Position numbers and translations under genes: made by a program
The notes under the pieces: generated by a model
Told to the model about the DNA's origin: nothing
Databases searched by the model: none
Seen by the model: only the letters and a program-made list of their open reading frames with translations
Source of the DNA: an uncultured Paracoccaceae bacterium
Lineage (GTDB): Bacteria > Pseudomonadota > Alphaproteobacteria > Rhodobacterales > Rhodobacteraceae
Assembly (NCBI GenBank): GCA_947497065.1
Contig: CANMEQ010000004.1
Coordinates: 343,670-407,669 of the forward strand
Direction of reading: 5' to 3'
DNA: 64,000 nucleotides
In this document: in pieces, positions 15,426 through 25,268 of the stretch
Layout of the letters: each line of letters begins with the position of its first letter
How positions within the stretch are numbered: the first letter of the stretch is position 1

Positions 15426-17558
15426 TTAGTCTTCTTTTTTCTCTTCTTTGATTTCTTCGCCAGTTTCCTGATCGACCATTTTCATGGCCAAACGCACTTT
15501 GCCGCGATCGTCGAAGCCGAGGAGTTTAACGAAAACTTCCTGACCTTCTTTGAGAACGTCGGATGGGTGGTTCAGGCGACGGTTTTCGATTTGAGAGACG
15601 TGCACGAGACCGTCTTTCTTACCGAAGAAGTTCACGAATGCACCGAAGTCGACGATTTTGACGACTTTACCTTTGTAGATGGCACCTTCTTCAGGCTCTG
15701 CGACGATGGAGTAGATCATGTCGTAGGCTTTTTTGATGGATTCACCGTTTGGCGATGCGATTTTAACGATGCCTTCGTCGTTGATGTCGACTTTGGCGCC
15801 GGACACTTCAACGATTTCACGGATCACTTTACCGCCGGAGCCGATCACTTCGCGAATTTTGTCTGTTGGAACCTGCATCGTTTCGATGCGTGGTGCGTGA
15901 ACAGAGAATTCGGAGGCTTCGGTCAGAGCGTTGGCCATTTCACCCAAGATGTGCAGACGACCGGCTTTGGCCTGAGCCAAGGCTTTTTTCATGATCTCTG
16001 GCGTGATGCCTGCGATCTTGATGTCCATCTGCAAGGATGTGATGCCGTTTTCTGTACCCGCAACTTTGAAGTCCATATCACCGAGGTGATCTTCGTCGCC
16101 CAAAATGTCGGACAGGATCGCGTACTCGCCATCGTCTTCCATGATCAGGCCCATCGCAACACCAGCAACTGGTGCTTTGAGTGGCACGCCTGCGTCCATC
16201 ATGGACAAGGAGCCACCACAGACAGATGCCATAGAGGAGGAACCGTTGGATTCTGTGATCTCGGAGACAACGCGCACGGTGTATGGGAAGTCAGTTGCCG
16301 CAGGCAGAACCGCCTGAAGCGCACGCCATGCCAGTTTACCGTGACCGATTTCACGACGGCCTGGAGGGCCAAAACGACCAACTTCACCCACAGAATAGGG
16401 AGGGAAGTTATAGTGCAGCAGGAAGTTCGACTTATACATGCCTTGCAGGCTGTCGATCATCTGCTCGTCGTCGCCTGTGCCCAATGTGGTCACAACGAGA
16501 CCTTGGGTTTCGCCACGTGTGAACAAGGCGGAACCGTGTGTCCGTGGCAGGATGCCAGTCTCAGAAACGATGTCACGGATTTCGTCAGTCTTACGACCGT
16601 CGATACGTTTACCAGTTTTCACAACGTCGCCACGCAGGATGGAGGCCTCCAAGCCTTTCATCGCGGAGCCGAGGTTGGCGTCTGCAAGCTGCTCTTCTGT
16701 CAGGGCTGCTTTGATCTCTTCGCGGGCGGCAGCAACAGCAGTTGTGCGTTCCTGTTTGTCGGAGATTGCGAAGGCGGCGCGCATTTGCGTTTCGCCAGCG
16801 GCAGCGACGGCTGCGGACAGGTCAGAGTAATCTGGTGCAGCAAAGTCGAACGGCTCTTTTGCGCTATCTTCGGCCAGATCGATGATCAGGTCGATCACAG
16901 GCTGGATCTGTTCGTGGGCGAATTCAACAGCGCCGAGCATTTCGTCTTCGGACAGCTCGTATGCTTCGGATTCAACCATCATCACGGCGTCTTTGGTGCC
17001 GGCCACAACGAGGTCCAGACGCTGGTCTGGGTTGTTGCGCAGATCGTGCATGTCGTCGAGTTCTGGGTTCAGGATGTAATCGCCATCCTCGAAGCCAACG
17101 CGGCAGGCTGCGATTGGGCCCATGAACGGCGCGCCAGAGATTGTCAGCGCAGCGGAGGCTGCGATCATGGCAACCATGTCTGGGTCGTTTACGAGGTCGT
17201 GAGAAAGAACGGTACAGATGACCAGAACTTCGTTTTTGAAGCCGTCCACGAAGAGTGGGCGAATTGGGCGGTCGATCAAGCGGGCAGTCAGCGTCTCTTT
17301 TTCAGTTGGACGCGCTTCGCGCTTGAAGAAGCCACCAGGTACTTTACCGGCGGCATAGTATTTTTCGTTGTAGTGAACTGTCAGCGGGAAGAAATCTTGA
17401 CCCGGCTTTTGTTGTTTTGCGAACGTGACGTTCGCCATAACGGAAGTCTCACCGTATGTCGCAATAACAGAACCGTCTGCCTGACGGGCAACTTTACCTG
17501 TTTCCAGTGTCAGCGTTTCTTCGCCCCACTGGATTGATTTTTTTACTTCATTAAACAT
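15426..17558 (-). CDS. pnp: Polyribonucleotide nucleotidyltransferase (PNPase)
   Basis: The 710-aa protein is full length for PNPase. It contains two RNase PH domains (about residues 10-140 and 320-470), an alpha-helical domain between them, a KH domain (about 555-610, with [15 protein letters not shown]) and a C-terminal S1 domain (about 622-690, with [17 protein letters not shown]). [12 protein letters not shown] and [10 protein letters not shown] are family blocks. PNPase degrades RNA 3' to 5' with phosphate and is part of the degradosome. The start at ATG 17558 follows AGGAAA. It lies in the usual neighbourhood of rpsO, but a methyltransferase gene intervenes. Confidence 0.98.
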   Translation of the reverse strand: MFNEVKKSIQWGEETLTLETGKVARQADGSVIATYGETSVMANVTFAKQQKPGQDFFPLTVHYNEKYYAAGKVPGGFFKREARPTEKETLTARLIDRPIRPLFVDGFKNEVLVICTVLSHDLVNDPDMVAMIAASAALTISGAPFMGPIAACRVGFEDGDYILNPELDDMHDLRNNPDQRLDLVVAGTKDAVMMVESEAYELSEDEMLGAVEFAHEQIQPVIDLIIDLAEDSAKEPFDFAAPDYSDLSAAVAAAGETQMRAAFAISDKQERTTAVAAAREEIKAALTEEQLADANLGSAMKGLEASILRGDVVKTGKRIDGRKTDEIRDIVSETGILPRTHGSALFTRGETQGLVVTTLGTGDDEQMIDSLQGMYKSNFLLHYNFPPYSVGEVGRFGPPGRREIGHGKLAWRALQAVLPAATDFPYTVRVVSEITESNGSSSMASVCGGSLSMMDAGVPLKAPVAGVAMGLIMEDDGEYAILSDILGDEDHLGDMDFKVAGTENGITSLQMDIKIAGITPEIMKKALAQAKAGRLHILGEMANALTEASEFSVHAPRIETMQVPTDKIREVIGSGGKVIREIVEVSGAKVDINDEGIVKIASPNGESIKKAYDMIYSIVAEPEEGAIYKGKVVKIVDFGAFVNFFGKKDGLVHVSQIENRRLNHPSDVLKEGQEVFVKLLGFDDRGKVRLAMKMVDQETGEEIKEEKKED

Positions 17559-17833
17559 CTATCGTTTCCTGTGTCGGGGCAATCTTGGGCCTATCCCAAG
17601 TCCCCGTTTCATTGGTGGCCCCATTGCCACCGACCTCTTGTCCTAACTGCATGCGTCGAGGTCTGCGCGCATGTCTCAGATGAGGCGCGTTTACACGGCT
17701 TTGGTGCGTTTGGGAAGGCTTGTGTCAGATGGGGGGATTGGGTGGTCAGTTTTCCGATTGCGTGCCGTGAAGAAGACCGCATTTCAGTGGTGGGAATACG
17801 ATCAGCAAAGCAACGAGGGGCTTTAGGGTGTGG
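17559..17833 (-). promoter_or_regulatory. pnp 5' leader with two hairpins
   Basis: The 275-bp gap before pnp has no gene. Close to the start lie two perfect hairpins: CTTGGG-N5-CCCAAG (17584-17600) and GGTGGC-N6-GCCACC (17614-17631). In E. coli the pnp leader stem is cut by RNase III for autoregulation; these could serve the same purpose, but this is analogy only. Confidence 0.45.
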
Positions 17834-18928
17834 TTAAAGCGTATCCGTTTGCCAGAGCCGTACCTTCAACCCGCCATGGTCGACGGTGGGGCCTGCGGGT
17901 TTGAAGGGCAGGCCAGTTGCGTTGGCCAAGGCGCCGTCGGTGGTGATGATGGCGGCGCGCCAGCCTTTGAAATGGGATTTCATGCGCTCGCCGAAGGAGG
18001 CGTAGAGGCCGAACAGGGGTTTCTTGTTGCCGATACGTGACCCATAGGGTGGGTTGATCATGACGAGGCCGGGGGTCTCGCACGGTGGGGTCATTTCGCT
18101 GATCGGCGCGTGGTGGAATGTTGTGACATCGGACAGGCCTGCGCGTTCGGCGTTGGCGCGGGACATGTCGACGGCGCCTTGGTCACGGTCGGAGCCGAAG
18201 ATGTGGAAGGCGGCAGGCCGTTCGGGGCTGCGCATTTTCTCGAAGGCGTCACGATCAAAGTTGGGGAGTGTTTGGAAGGCGAAGTTGCGCGCGCGGCCGC
18301 TGTCGAGGCGGCGGGCGATTTCGGCCGCTTCCATGGGGATCGTGCCGGACCCGCACATGGGGTCGTAGAAGGGGAGTTTGCCGTTGAATTTTGCTTCGCG
18401 CAGAAACATGGAGGCCATGGTTTCGCGCATGGGCGCTTTGTTTACAGCCTCTTTGTGGCCGCGTTTGTGCAGCGGGTCGTCGGAGGTGTCGAGGGAGACG
18501 GTGACGGTGTCGCGGTCGATGCGGACGCGGAGGCTGTATTGGGCGTCATCAGCTTGGGCAAAGATCACATAGCCGCAGGCGGCGAGTGCGTTTTCGACGC
18601 GTTCTTTGGCAGCACCCGCGTGATAGATTTTGGATTTGTGGCAGGCGGTTTCGACGGACAAGGATGTGCCGTAGGGCAGGATGCTGTCCCAGTCGAATTC
18701 GCGGATATTCTTTTCTAGTTGGGACAGGTAGAGGGCGCGAAATTCGGCAACGCGGGCGAGGACACGGGTGGCACCGCGCAGTTGCAAATTGGCGCGCCAA
18801 ACGTCCGGCCATTCGCCACGGATTGTGACACCGCCGTGGATGGTTTCGGTGACTTTGAAGCCCTTTTCACGGGATTCGGCGGCAAGCAGGTCTTGTTGAC
18901 CTGGGGCGGTGATGAGGAAAATGTCCAT
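17834..18928 (-). CDS. THUMP-domain class I SAM-dependent RNA methyltransferase (RlmL-like)
   Basis: A 364-aa protein with an N-terminal THUMP RNA-binding region (about residues 1-155) and a Rossmann methyltransferase domain with DPMCGSGTIPMEAA and the catalytic NPPYGSR motif. It corresponds to the N-terminal half of E. coli RlmKL, which makes m2G2445 in 23S rRNA; the RlmK half is absent, as is common outside gammaproteobacteria. MDIFLITAPGQQDLL is the family N-terminus, so ATG 18928 is chosen over the upstream ATG at 18961; the ribosome site is weak. It lies between rpsO and pnp on the same strand. Confidence 0.9.
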   Translation of the reverse strand: MDIFLITAPGQQDLLAAESREKGFKVTETIHGGVTIRGEWPDVWRANLQLRGATRVLARVAEFRALYLSQLEKNIREFDWDSILPYGTSLSVETACHKSKIYHAGAAKERVENALAACGYVIFAQADDAQYSLRVRIDRDTVTVSLDTSDDPLHKRGHKEAVNKAPMRETMASMFLREAKFNGKLPFYDPMCGSGTIPMEAAEIARRLDSGRARNFAFQTLPNFDRDAFEKMRSPERPAAFHIFGSDRDQGAVDMSRANAERAGLSDVTTFHHAPISEMTPPCETPGLVMINPPYGSRIGNKKPLFGLYASFGERMKSHFKGWRAAIITTDGALANATGLPFKPAGPTVDHGGLKVRLWQTDTL

Positions 18929-18957
18929 GGGAAAGAAATACCGTTTGATTTGGCAAA

Positions 18958-18990
18958 ACAAAACCGCCCAAGCGAGGCAGGGGCGGTTTT
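18958..18990 (-). terminator. Terminator of rpsO
   Basis: Stem AAAACCGCCC / GGGCGGTTTT (18960-18969 with 18981-18990) followed on the minus strand by TGTTTTGCC, 28 bp past the rpsO stop. Confidence 0.85.
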
Positions 18991-19017
18991 GCGAATTTGG
19001 AACTTTCGTTCGTCGGC

Positions 19018-19287
19018 TTAGCGACGGATGCCCAAACGCTTGATCAGGTCCTGGTAGCGGGCCTCATCTTTGCCTTTGGTGTAGTCCAGAAGCTTACGAC
19101 GCAGAGCAACCATTTTCAAAAGGCCACGACGACCGTGGTTGTCTTTTTTGTGGGTTTTGAAGTGCTCTGTCAGGGTGTTGATGCGGGATGTCAGGATCGC
19201 AACCTGGACTTCCGGCGAACCAGTGTCGCCTTCTTTGATTGCGAATTCTTTCATCAAACGTGTTTTTTCTTCAACTGTAATCGACAT
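19018..19287 (-). CDS. rpsO: 30S ribosomal protein S15
   Basis: The 89-aa sequence is full-length S15: [54 protein letters not shown]-like LLDYTKGKD and a C-terminal RLGIRR. S15 is a primary 16S rRNA-binding protein. ATG 19287 is preceded by AAGGAG; the upstream frame extension is not S15. The gene has its own promoter and terminator and is therefore a separate transcript from the methyltransferase and pnp downstream. Confidence 0.98.
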   Translation of the reverse strand: MSITVEEKTRLMKEFAIKEGDTGSPEVQVAILTSRINTLTEHFKTHKKDNHGRRGLLKMVALRRKLLDYTKGKDEARYQDLIKRLGIRR

Positions 19288-19386
19288 CGGGGTCTCCTTG
19301 GTTAAGGGTGAATGGCGCAAGCCGGGATGTCGTCCAGCAGGGCCCGTGGAGGTGTATCCGCGTGCAAATGCAGCGCAGATTGGGGG

Positions 19387-19415
19387 CGTATAGGGAGATT
19401 CTATGCGTTTGGCAA
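19387..19415 (-). promoter_or_regulatory. Predicted sigma-70-type promoter of rpsO
   Basis: On the minus strand TTGCCA (19410-19415), a 17-nt spacer and TATACG (19387-19392) form a good housekeeping promoter, giving a leader of roughly 90 nt before rpsO. Confidence 0.5.
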
Positions 19416-19434
19416 AGGTTTTAATGGGGGCGTG

Positions 19435-20391
19435 TTAGGCCGCCGATGCCGGTGTCAGTTGAACGGCGCTGACATCGAAGGATGTAAGGCCATAGAGCGT
19501 GGCAACCGGTGTGCCGTCTGCCAAGAGGGTGACACCAGCCGATGTCACTTCGGTGGTGAGTTCCGGCGCGGTGCCGTCGTAGTTTAGCACGAGCACGTCT
19601 TCCGCTGTGAAATCCATAATTTCCACCGAGCCGTTGACGATTTCAAACGTATCGGCATCGTCACCGCCGGTCATAACATCGCTGTTGTTGCCGATCAGGT
19701 GATCGTTGCCTTCGCTGCCGTTCAGGTAGTCTTTCTCGGCGATCTCTTCGCCGGTAGCCCCATCGACCACATCATCGCCTTCGCTGCCTTGCAGGTTATC
19801 GTTTCCTGCGCCGCCGATGACCGTGTCATCGCCGAAGCCGCCGAGCAAATCGTCGTCGTCGTTGCCGCCATCGAGGAGGTCGTTGCCGTCGCCGGCTTGG
19901 AGTGTGTCGTCGCCGTTGCCGCCTGACATGATGTCGTGGCCGATGAACCCTTGAAGAAGATCGTCGCCGTCACCGCCAGAGAGGCTGTCATCCCCGTCGC
20001 CACCCAAAAGCTGATCATCGCCCTCTAGACCGATCAGGGCGTCGTCGCCATCGAACCCGTGGAGATAGTCACCGTTTGAGGCCCCTTCGAAGTGGTCGTC
20101 ACCGGCGTCGCCAAAAGCTTCAATGATGGGGTCTGCGGGAGCATCTTCTTCTAAGATAGTTGCGACCTCTTCAGACCAGGCCATGCTGTCGGCCTCTCCA
20201 GCAAAGGATGCTGCGCTGAGGTTCGCTGTTTCAGACAGGGGATCAATGAGGTCTTCCAGTTGAACCTTTTCTTCATCGGTTTCAGGTGTGTCTTCGGTAG
20301 AATCGCTGTCCGTTTCGGTTTCGGACATGCTGATGCCGACAACCGCCGTTCCCGCGAATGCGATACCTAAAAGACCCAAGAGTGCGAGCAT
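19435..20391 (-). CDS. Membrane-anchored RTX-type calcium-binding repeat protein
   Basis: A 318-aa acidic protein from ATG 20391. Residues 1-22 form a hydrophobic segment ([20 protein letters not shown]), followed by a Ser/Asp/Glu-rich linker. From about residue 96 to 232 there are roughly ten glycine/aspartate nonapeptides ([27 protein letters not shown]) that fold into a calcium-binding beta roll. The C-terminal part resembles the [15 protein letters not shown] block found in many Rhodobacteraceae RTX proteins, which may be a type I secretion signal. The frame is open upstream to a GTG at 20481. No toxin or enzyme domain is visible, and no ABC/MFP export genes are adjacent. Confidence 0.82.
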   Translation of the reverse strand: MLALLGLLGIAFAGTAVVGISMSETETDSDSTEDTPETDEEKVQLEDLIDPLSETANLSAASFAGEADSMAWSEEVATILEEDAPADPIIEAFGDAGDDHFEGASNGDYLHGFDGDDALIGLEGDDQLLGGDGDDSLSGGDGDDLLQGFIGHDIMSGGNGDDTLQAGDGNDLLDGGNDDDDLLGGFGDDTVIGGAGNDNLQGSEGDDVVDGATGEEIAEKDYLNGSEGNDHLIGNNSDVMTGGDDADTFEIVNGSVEIMDFTAEDVLVLNYDGTAPELTTEVTSAGVTLLADGTPVATLYGLTSFDVSAVQLTPASAA

Positions 20392-20538
20392 GTTACCGGC
20401 TTTCGTTTGGCTGTTCGACGGATTGCCTGACCACGAAAACGGATGCTTCGGGCGGAAGACTTGGCAAACAGCGTGTTTCACGATGAACTAGCAGGGTTTG
20501 AACTCAAATGCGCATGAAATCTGTTTGGTTGGTTAACG

Positions 20539-21054
20539 TCAGATCTGCGCCAGCCACGGTTGGGGCGTTTGGGTATAGGCGATGTAGAGTGGATGTTTCG
20601 GGTGGCCTGCTTTGGATAGGCCCAGATGGAAGAGTGGCGCGCCTGTTGCGCGCAGAAGGTTGGTGACATCTGCGCCGCGACCGAGGTGTTCGCCGTGGGT
20701 GCCCCAGGCGCAGATGGTGACATCGGCCCAGTCAGTGGCGTCAAGAATCGTACGGTCGTTTTCAGGGCCGATCGGATCTGCGGCGGCGCGCATTTTGCGG
20801 GGGTCGGTGTCGCGCCATGCGAAGATGTTGGTGACGCGGAAGCCGCCGTGCCCCAATGCGCGCGCGCGGCGTTCGCAGCGTTCGACGGTGGGGTCGTTTT
20901 GGACTTCAGTGGCGGTTGATGGGTTGAGCATGACGAAGTGCACCCGTGTGCCGGACGGATCCCAGATGCGGGTCAGGGAATAGCGGTAGCGTTCGCAATC
21001 TGAATAAACGGCGGTGGAGGGCGCGTCGCCCTTGGTGTGTGTGCGTGTGATCAT
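20539..21054 (-). CDS. DUF1643 domain-containing protein
   Basis: A 171-aa protein typical of DUF1643: YRYSLTRIWD, VMLNPSTATEVQNDPTVERC, VTNIFAWRDTDPR, and DVTICAWG. The family is widespread in bacteria and phages and has no established function. ATG 21054 gives the family N-terminus; the upstream frame extension is rich in Pro/His and unlikely to be coded. It sits on the minus strand between the RTX gene and the divergent VOC gene. Confidence 0.88.
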   Translation of the reverse strand: MITRTHTKGDAPSTAVYSDCERYRYSLTRIWDPSGTRVHFVMLNPSTATEVQNDPTVERCERRARALGHGGFRVTNIFAWRDTDPRKMRAAADPIGPENDRTILDATDWADVTICAWGTHGEHLGRGADVTNLLRATGAPLFHLGLSKAGHPKHPLYIAYTQTPQPWLAQI

Positions 21055-21119
21055 GGGGCGGTTATGCCGTTTGGCGCGAAAATGTGCTAGGGTGTGCGGG
21101 AACAGTGAAGGGGGCGGAT

Positions 21120-21488
21120 ATGCAGCTTGGTGCGTTTTCAATAAGTTTGGCGGTGAAAGACTTGGCCAAATCGATTTCGTTTTATGAGGATTTGGGGTTT
21201 GCCCGATTTGCCGGGGAGGACGCGCATGGTTATGCGATTATGAAGAACGGCGACACGTTGGTTGGGCTTTTTCAAGGCATGTTTGAGAAGAACATGTTGA
21301 CGTTTAACCCCGGTTGGGACCAATCCGCCGGTGAGGTGAACCCGTTTGACGATGTGCGTGAGATTAAGGCCAAGATCAAAGCGGCGGGCCATGAGGTAAG
21401 CCAAGAGGGCGGTGGCGAGACAGGTATTGGGTCTTTCGTGGTGATGGACCCAGATGGAAACCCGATACTGATTGATCAGCACCGGTAG
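21120..21488 (+). CDS. VOC-family (glyoxalase/bleomycin-resistance fold) protein
   Basis: A 122-aa single-module VOC protein: LAVKDLAKSISFYEDLGF at the start and GSFVVMDPDGNPILIDQH at the end. The last block supplies a typical metal-ligand region. The family includes glyoxalases, dioxygenases and antibiotic-binding proteins, and the sequence does not tell which. ATG 21120 is preceded by GAAGGGGG. It is the only plus-strand gene inside an otherwise minus-strand block and ends 7 bp before the convergent truB stop. Confidence 0.88.
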   Translation: MQLGAFSISLAVKDLAKSISFYEDLGFARFAGEDAHGYAIMKNGDTLVGLFQGMFEKNMLTFNPGWDQSAGEVNPFDDVREIKAKIKAAGHEVSQEGGGETGIGSFVVMDPDGNPILIDQHR

Positions 21489-21495
21489 CTTGCCA

Positions 21496-22398
21496 TTAGC
21501 GCACGAAAACCCGTGTTGGGTGCAATTCACCTGATTTGAAGGTGCCTACGGCGATGGCTTGGCCGCCGTTGTCGGCCCAACATTCTTCGCCGTATTCAAC
21601 GTCGCCCATCACCAAGGCAGGATTGCCGTTGCGCAGTTTGACGATGCTGGATTCGGGGCAGTGCACGCGGGGCAGATCGTCCAGGCCTGCTTCGAGCGGG
21701 TGGATCAGGTGATCGAGGCCGTCTGTTTTGGCGTGGGCGTCCAGCTGGTCGAGGGAGACCCCGTCTTTGGCGTCGAACGGGCCGGACCAAATGCGGCGTA
21801 ATTCGCGGACGTGGCCGTGGCAGCCCAAGGCTTCGCCGAGATCGCGGGCGATGGAGCGGACATAGCCGCCTTTGCCACAGGTCATTTCGAGGGTGACATG
21901 ATCGGGGTCGGGGCGGTCGATGAGCAGCAGTTCTTCGACCCACAGCGGGCGCGCTGCGATTTCGAAGTCTTCGCCGTCGCGGGCACGTTTGTAGGCGCGT
22001 TCACCGTCGATTTTCACGGCAGAGAAGGCGGGTGGCACCTGCATGATGTCCCCCACAAACTGGCCCAGCTGGGCTTTGATGTCGTCGTCGCTGGGGCGGT
22101 TGGTGCTTTCAGCGATGACTTCGCCTTCGGCGTCGTCGGTGTTGGTTTTCTGACCGAGCCGGACGGTGAAGGTGTATGCTTTCAACGCATCGGTGATGTA
22201 AGGCACGGTTTTCGTGGCCTCGCCCAAAGCAACGGCGAGGACGCCTGTCGCGTCGGGGTCGAGTGTGCCTGCGTGACCTGCTTTTTTGGCATCAAGCGCC
22301 CAGCGCACTTTGTTCACGACGGACGTAGAGGTGATGCCAGCGGGTTTATCCACCACGAGCCACCCGTGCAGGTCGCGTCCTTTGCGTTTGCGTGCCAT
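21496..22398 (-). CDS. truB: tRNA pseudouridine(55) synthase
   Basis: A 300-aa TruB with [13 protein letters not shown], the catalytic [14 protein letters not shown] (Asp nucleophile), [17 protein letters not shown] and [15 protein letters not shown]. It makes Psi55 in the T-loop of elongator tRNAs. The length and C-terminal PUA-like tail are normal for alphaproteobacteria. It belongs to the conserved rbfA-truB-rpsO-pnp neighbourhood, here split by inserted genes on both sides. Confidence 0.97.
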   Translation of the reverse strand: MARKRKGRDLHGWLVVDKPAGITSTSVVNKVRWALDAKKAGHAGTLDPDATGVLAVALGEATKTVPYITDALKAYTFTVRLGQKTNTDDAEGEVIAESTNRPSDDDIKAQLGQFVGDIMQVPPAFSAVKIDGERAYKRARDGEDFEIAARPLWVEELLLIDRPDPDHVTLEMTCGKGGYVRSIARDLGEALGCHGHVRELRRIWSGPFDAKDGVSLDQLDAHAKTDGLDHLIHPLEAGLDDLPRVHCPESSIVKLRNGNPALVMGDVEYGEECWADNGGQAIAVGTFKSGELHPTRVFVR

Positions 22399-22464
22399 GT
22401 GCGTTGGCCTCCCATTGATCAGGCGGGCGAGGTAGCGGAGCGTATGCGTGCCGTCAAGCGGTGG

Positions 22465-22815
22465 CTAGATGCGGTCCCACGGGGTGAGGGCGTATTTTCT
22501 GCGACCATGGGCGTAATAGAAGGCCATGGCGAGGCCGAAGAAGACGCCCGCGAGAATGGCTGTGCTGGTGGCTTCGGGCGAGGGCATGCCGGTTTTGGAC
22601 CAGATGAAGACCCACATGAAGCCACCCCAGACGCCTGCGAAAAAGAGGGCTGCGACATTGAATGCAATGAAGAAGGGGGCGTAATGCGGGGGGCGTGTTT
22701 TCCAACCGAGTTTGGCGATGGCTGCTTGCAAGGGGGGGTAGGCATTGCTGGGCCAGACGCCTGCGGCAGAGAGTTCGGCCATCGCTTTATCGAATTTTCG
22801 GTCAAATGGGGTCAT
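22465..22815 (-). CDS. Two-TM membrane protein (DUF6404-like)
   Basis: A 116-aa protein with a short cytoplasmic head (FDRKFDKAMAELSAAGVWPS, PPLQAAIAKLGWKTRPPHY) and two transmembrane helices (FFIAFNVAALFFAGVWGGFM and AILAGVFFGLAMAFYYA). This pattern fits the DUF6404 family as I remember it; function unknown. It is 15 bp downstream of the phosphodiester glycosidase gene on the same strand and probably co-transcribed with it. Confidence 0.75.
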   Translation of the reverse strand: MTPFDRKFDKAMAELSAAGVWPSNAYPPLQAAIAKLGWKTRPPHYAPFFIAFNVAALFFAGVWGGFMWVFIWSKTGMPSPEATSTAILAGVFFGLAMAFYYAHGRRKYALTPWDRI

Positions 22816-22830
22816 CTGCGGCCTGACGTT

Positions 22831-23547
22831 TCAGTCTTCTGGCGCGAGGACGCCGACGATCGGGCCCATTTGCCAGCCAAAGTCGGACCGGCCAGAGGCG
22901 CTGTCGTACATGCGGCTGATGCGGCCATCGAAAAACAAGGCGTTGGGCAGATTCAGGTGATCGCGGAACAGGGTCGCGAAATCGTGGAAGTTTACCAGAT
23001 CATTGGAGATGGCGAAGACCGCGCGGCTGCCGTCGGCGGTGGTGCCGACACCGTTTCGGATGTTGGTCGACGTTCCGTTTTTGATGAAACGAGGGTGCAG
23101 CTGGCCATCAATCACGAGCATTGGGCCGGATTGGGTGGCATAGGTGCAGTCTGGCTGGCGGGCCTGATATTCGAGGGTTTCATACACCTGCAAAGTGTCA
23201 GAGATACAAAAGACACCGTTGGGAAGCAGGCCGAAATTGCCCGGCCCGTCGGATGCGATAACCCGCATTTCTTCGACGCCGTCTTCGATGTAGTGCCCCA
23301 CAGGGTCGCGGTCATCGTGGTACATGCCGGCGTTCATGGCGAACAGCAGGTCGCGATTCTCAAAGCGTTCGACGGCGTTGAAGCCGCCCAGAATTGCGCC
23401 TTCATCGTTGCGCAAAAACAATTGCAGGTCTTCGGAGGCGGCAACGTCGCAGACGGTGAAGGACACGCCGAGGTGATCGACGTCTTCGCAGGTGACGGCG
23501 GCTGCGGGCGCGGCGGCCAACGTGAGGAGGGCAGCCAGCGCGCGCAT
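22831..23547 (-). CDS. Phosphodiester glycosidase family protein (DUF2233/NAGPA-like), secreted
   Basis: A 238-aa protein with a signal peptide ([20 protein letters not shown]) and the family blocks FAMNAGMYHDD, PVGHYIEDG, GNFGLLPNGVF, TQSGPMLVIDGQL and RNGVGTTADG. NAGPA-type proteins hydrolyse sugar phosphodiesters; bacterial members act outside the cytoplasm on cell-envelope polymers, with few tested. ATG 23547 shares a base with the rbfA stop codon (TGATG), so translation is coupled to rbfA. Four cysteines are present and may pair. Confidence 0.85.
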   Translation of the reverse strand: MRALAALLTLAAAPAAAVTCEDVDHLGVSFTVCDVAASEDLQLFLRNDEGAILGGFNAVERFENRDLLFAMNAGMYHDDRDPVGHYIEDGVEEMRVIASDGPGNFGLLPNGVFCISDTLQVYETLEYQARQPDCTYATQSGPMLVIDGQLHPRFIKNGTSTNIRNGVGTTADGSRAVFAISNDLVNFHDFATLFRDHLNLPNALFFDGRISRMYDSASGRSDFGWQMGPIVGVLAPED

Positions 23548-23960
23548 CAATCGTCCTGCTGGTCGTCGTCGCGCAGGTCGCGGGCGACGCGTTCGTCGGC
23601 AAACATTGCGCGCGTTGCATCCATCCGGTCATACATATCGTCGATGCGGAACCGCAGGTCGGGCGCATGTTTGAGTTTCATGCCTTTGGTGATGAGGTGG
23701 CGCAGTTCACCTTTGTTGCGGGCCAAGGCCGCAATCGCGAGATCTGCGTCTTTCCCGCCCAACGGCAGCACGAAGGCTGTCGCGATGGAGAGATCGGGCG
23801 TCATGCGCACCTCGCCCACGGTTATGGACATTTTTTGCAGGTCGGGGTCGTGGACCTCGCCGCGTTGGAGGAGTTCGGACAGCGTACGCCGGATCAGCTC
23901 GCCAACGCGGAGCTGTCTTTGGGAGGGGCCGTCCTTGCCTTGAAAACTATTCTTTGCCAT
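23547..23960 (-). CDS. rbfA: 30S ribosome-binding factor A
   Basis: A 137-aa Rbf[42 protein letters not shown] and [13 protein letters not shown]. RbfA matures the 5' end of 16S rRNA and supports growth in the cold. The start ATG 23960 (MAKNSFQG) fits alphaproteobacterial homologues; an ATG 9 bp upstream is possible. It is divergent from dapB, with about 70 bp between them. Confidence 0.95.
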   Translation of the reverse strand: MAKNSFQGKDGPSQRQLRVGELIRRTLSELLQRGEVHDPDLQKMSITVGEVRMTPDLSIATAFVLPLGGKDADLAIAALARNKGELRHLITKGMKLKHAPDLRFRIDDMYDRMDATRAMFADERVARDLRDDDQQDD

Positions 23961-24029
23961 GGGGTGCATGTAAGCAGATGACAGCGATTTGCCAAGCGGC
24001 TGCGCAAAGATGTGACGAAAGGGAAGACC

Positions 24030-24848
24030 ATGACAGACCTACCAGGGATCGTGATTACCGGCGGATCGGGCCGAATGGGGCAGATGTTGATCAAATCTGT
24101 CCTGGAGTCTGACGTCTGTGCGTTGGCGGGTGTTTTGGAACGGTCGGGTCACGCGTGGGTTGGCCAGGATGTGGGCGTTGCCATGGGGGGCGCGGCTGTT
24201 GGTGTGGTTGTCAGTGATGATGTGGGAGCGACATTTGAGGGCGCGCAGGCGGTGATTGATTTTACGGCGCCGGCTGCGACTGTTGCGTTTGCGGAGGTGG
24301 CGGCCAGGGCCGGTGTTGTGCATGTGATCGGCACGACAGGACTGTCAGAGGATGACATTACCGCATTGGATGCGACGGCGCAGAACGGTGTGATCGTGCG
24401 GGCGGGCAATATGTCTTTGGGGGTTAACCTTTTGGTTCAGCTGACCAAAAAGGTGGCCGCGGCGCTGGATGAGGATTTCGATATTGAAGTGATTGAAGCG
24501 CACCATCACCACAAGGTTGATGCGCCGTCCGGTACGGCGTTGATGTTGGGCGAGGCGGCTGCCGAAGGGCGCGGTGTTGCGTTGAAAGATGTCAGCGACA
24601 GTGGGCGGGACGGAATCACCGGTGCCCGCACGCGCGGTGACATTGGATTTAGTGCGATTCGGGGCGGCGATATCGTGGGGGAGCATGATGTGTTGTTTGC
24701 CGCCGCAGGTGAGCGGATCAAGCTGACCCATATCGCGACGGATCGTGCTATTTTCGCGCGGGGCGCGTTGAAGGCGGCGATCTGGGGGCAGGGCAAACCT
24801 GCGGGTGCTTATTCCATGCTGGATGTGTTGGGTTTAGCCGACGAGTGA
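24030..24848 (+). CDS. dapB: 4-hydroxy-tetrahydrodipicolinate reductase
   Basis: A 272-aa DapB with the NAD(P)H motif [15 protein letters not shown] and the active-site signature [16 protein letters not shown]. It catalyses the second committed step of lysine/diaminopimelate synthesis, so it feeds peptidoglycan. ATG 24030 is preferred over the GTG at 24012 since AAAGGGA lies just upstream and the glycine motif then falls at the normal distance from the N-terminus. Confidence 0.97.
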   Translation: MTDLPGIVITGGSGRMGQMLIKSVLESDVCALAGVLERSGHAWVGQDVGVAMGGAAVGVVVSDDVGATFEGAQAVIDFTAPAATVAFAEVAARAGVVHVIGTTGLSEDDITALDATAQNGVIVRAGNMSLGVNLLVQLTKKVAAALDEDFDIEVIEAHHHHKVDAPSGTALMLGEAAAEGRGVALKDVSDSGRDGITGARTRGDIGFSAIRGGDIVGEHDVLFAAAGERIKLTHIATDRAIFARGALKAAIWGQGKPAGAYSMLDVLGLADE

Positions 24849-24905
24849 ACCAAATCGTAACGTCGTGCGTAGAAAAGGTACCCGTATGCAGAGGAGTACC
24901 TGACG

Positions 24906-25262
24906 ATGTTACGTTATTTTGTGACCCTAATTGCCGTGTTTGGTCTGCCGTCCGCCGCACTTGCGTTTGAGCGCATCAGCGAGCGAAGTGCGTTTGTAGA
25001 GACTGTTGCAGGTAAGGATCTGAAGATCCCGCTATATGGATTGACCATTAACGTGGAGCCGAACGGGGCCATTGCTGGTAAAGCGATGGGGTTTGACATC
25101 ACCGGATCATGGGCCTGGGACAACGGGTACTTTTGTCGCGACATGGATTGGTCGGGCACGCCGATTGAATACAATTGCCAGCTGGTTGAGGTTGATGGGG
25201 ACCGGATCAGGTTCACTGTCGATCAAGGTGCGGGCGACGACGCGGTTTTGCGCATCCGGTAG
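24906..25262 (+). CDS. Secreted protein of unknown function
   Basis: A 118-aa protein with a signal peptide (MLRYFVTLIAVFGLPSAALAFE, cleavage after ALA). The mature part is about 97 residues and has two cysteines (FCRDMDW and YNCQLV) plus a GSWAWDNGYFCRDMDWSG stretch rich in aromatics, suggesting a small beta-rich domain. AGGAG lies 10 nt before ATG 24906. It follows dapB by 57 bp; linkage to dapB is not supported by anything in the protein. No family recognised. Confidence 0.75.
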   Translation: MLRYFVTLIAVFGLPSAALAFERISERSAFVETVAGKDLKIPLYGLTINVEPNGAIAGKAMGFDITGSWAWDNGYFCRDMDWSGTPIEYNCQLVEVDGDRIRFTVDQGAGDDAVLRIR

Positions 25263-25268
25263 TGCCGC

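Noticed and set aside
15567..17537. 656-codon open frame on the plus strand opposite pnp
   Set aside because: Exact antisense shadow of a strongly conserved gene; residue composition is dominated by reverse-complemented codons, with no ribosome site or family match.
21811..23943. 710-codon plus-strand frame across truB, DUF6404, DUF2233 and rbfA
   Set aside because: Runs opposite four well-supported genes and resembles none of the known families; due to GC-rich third positions.
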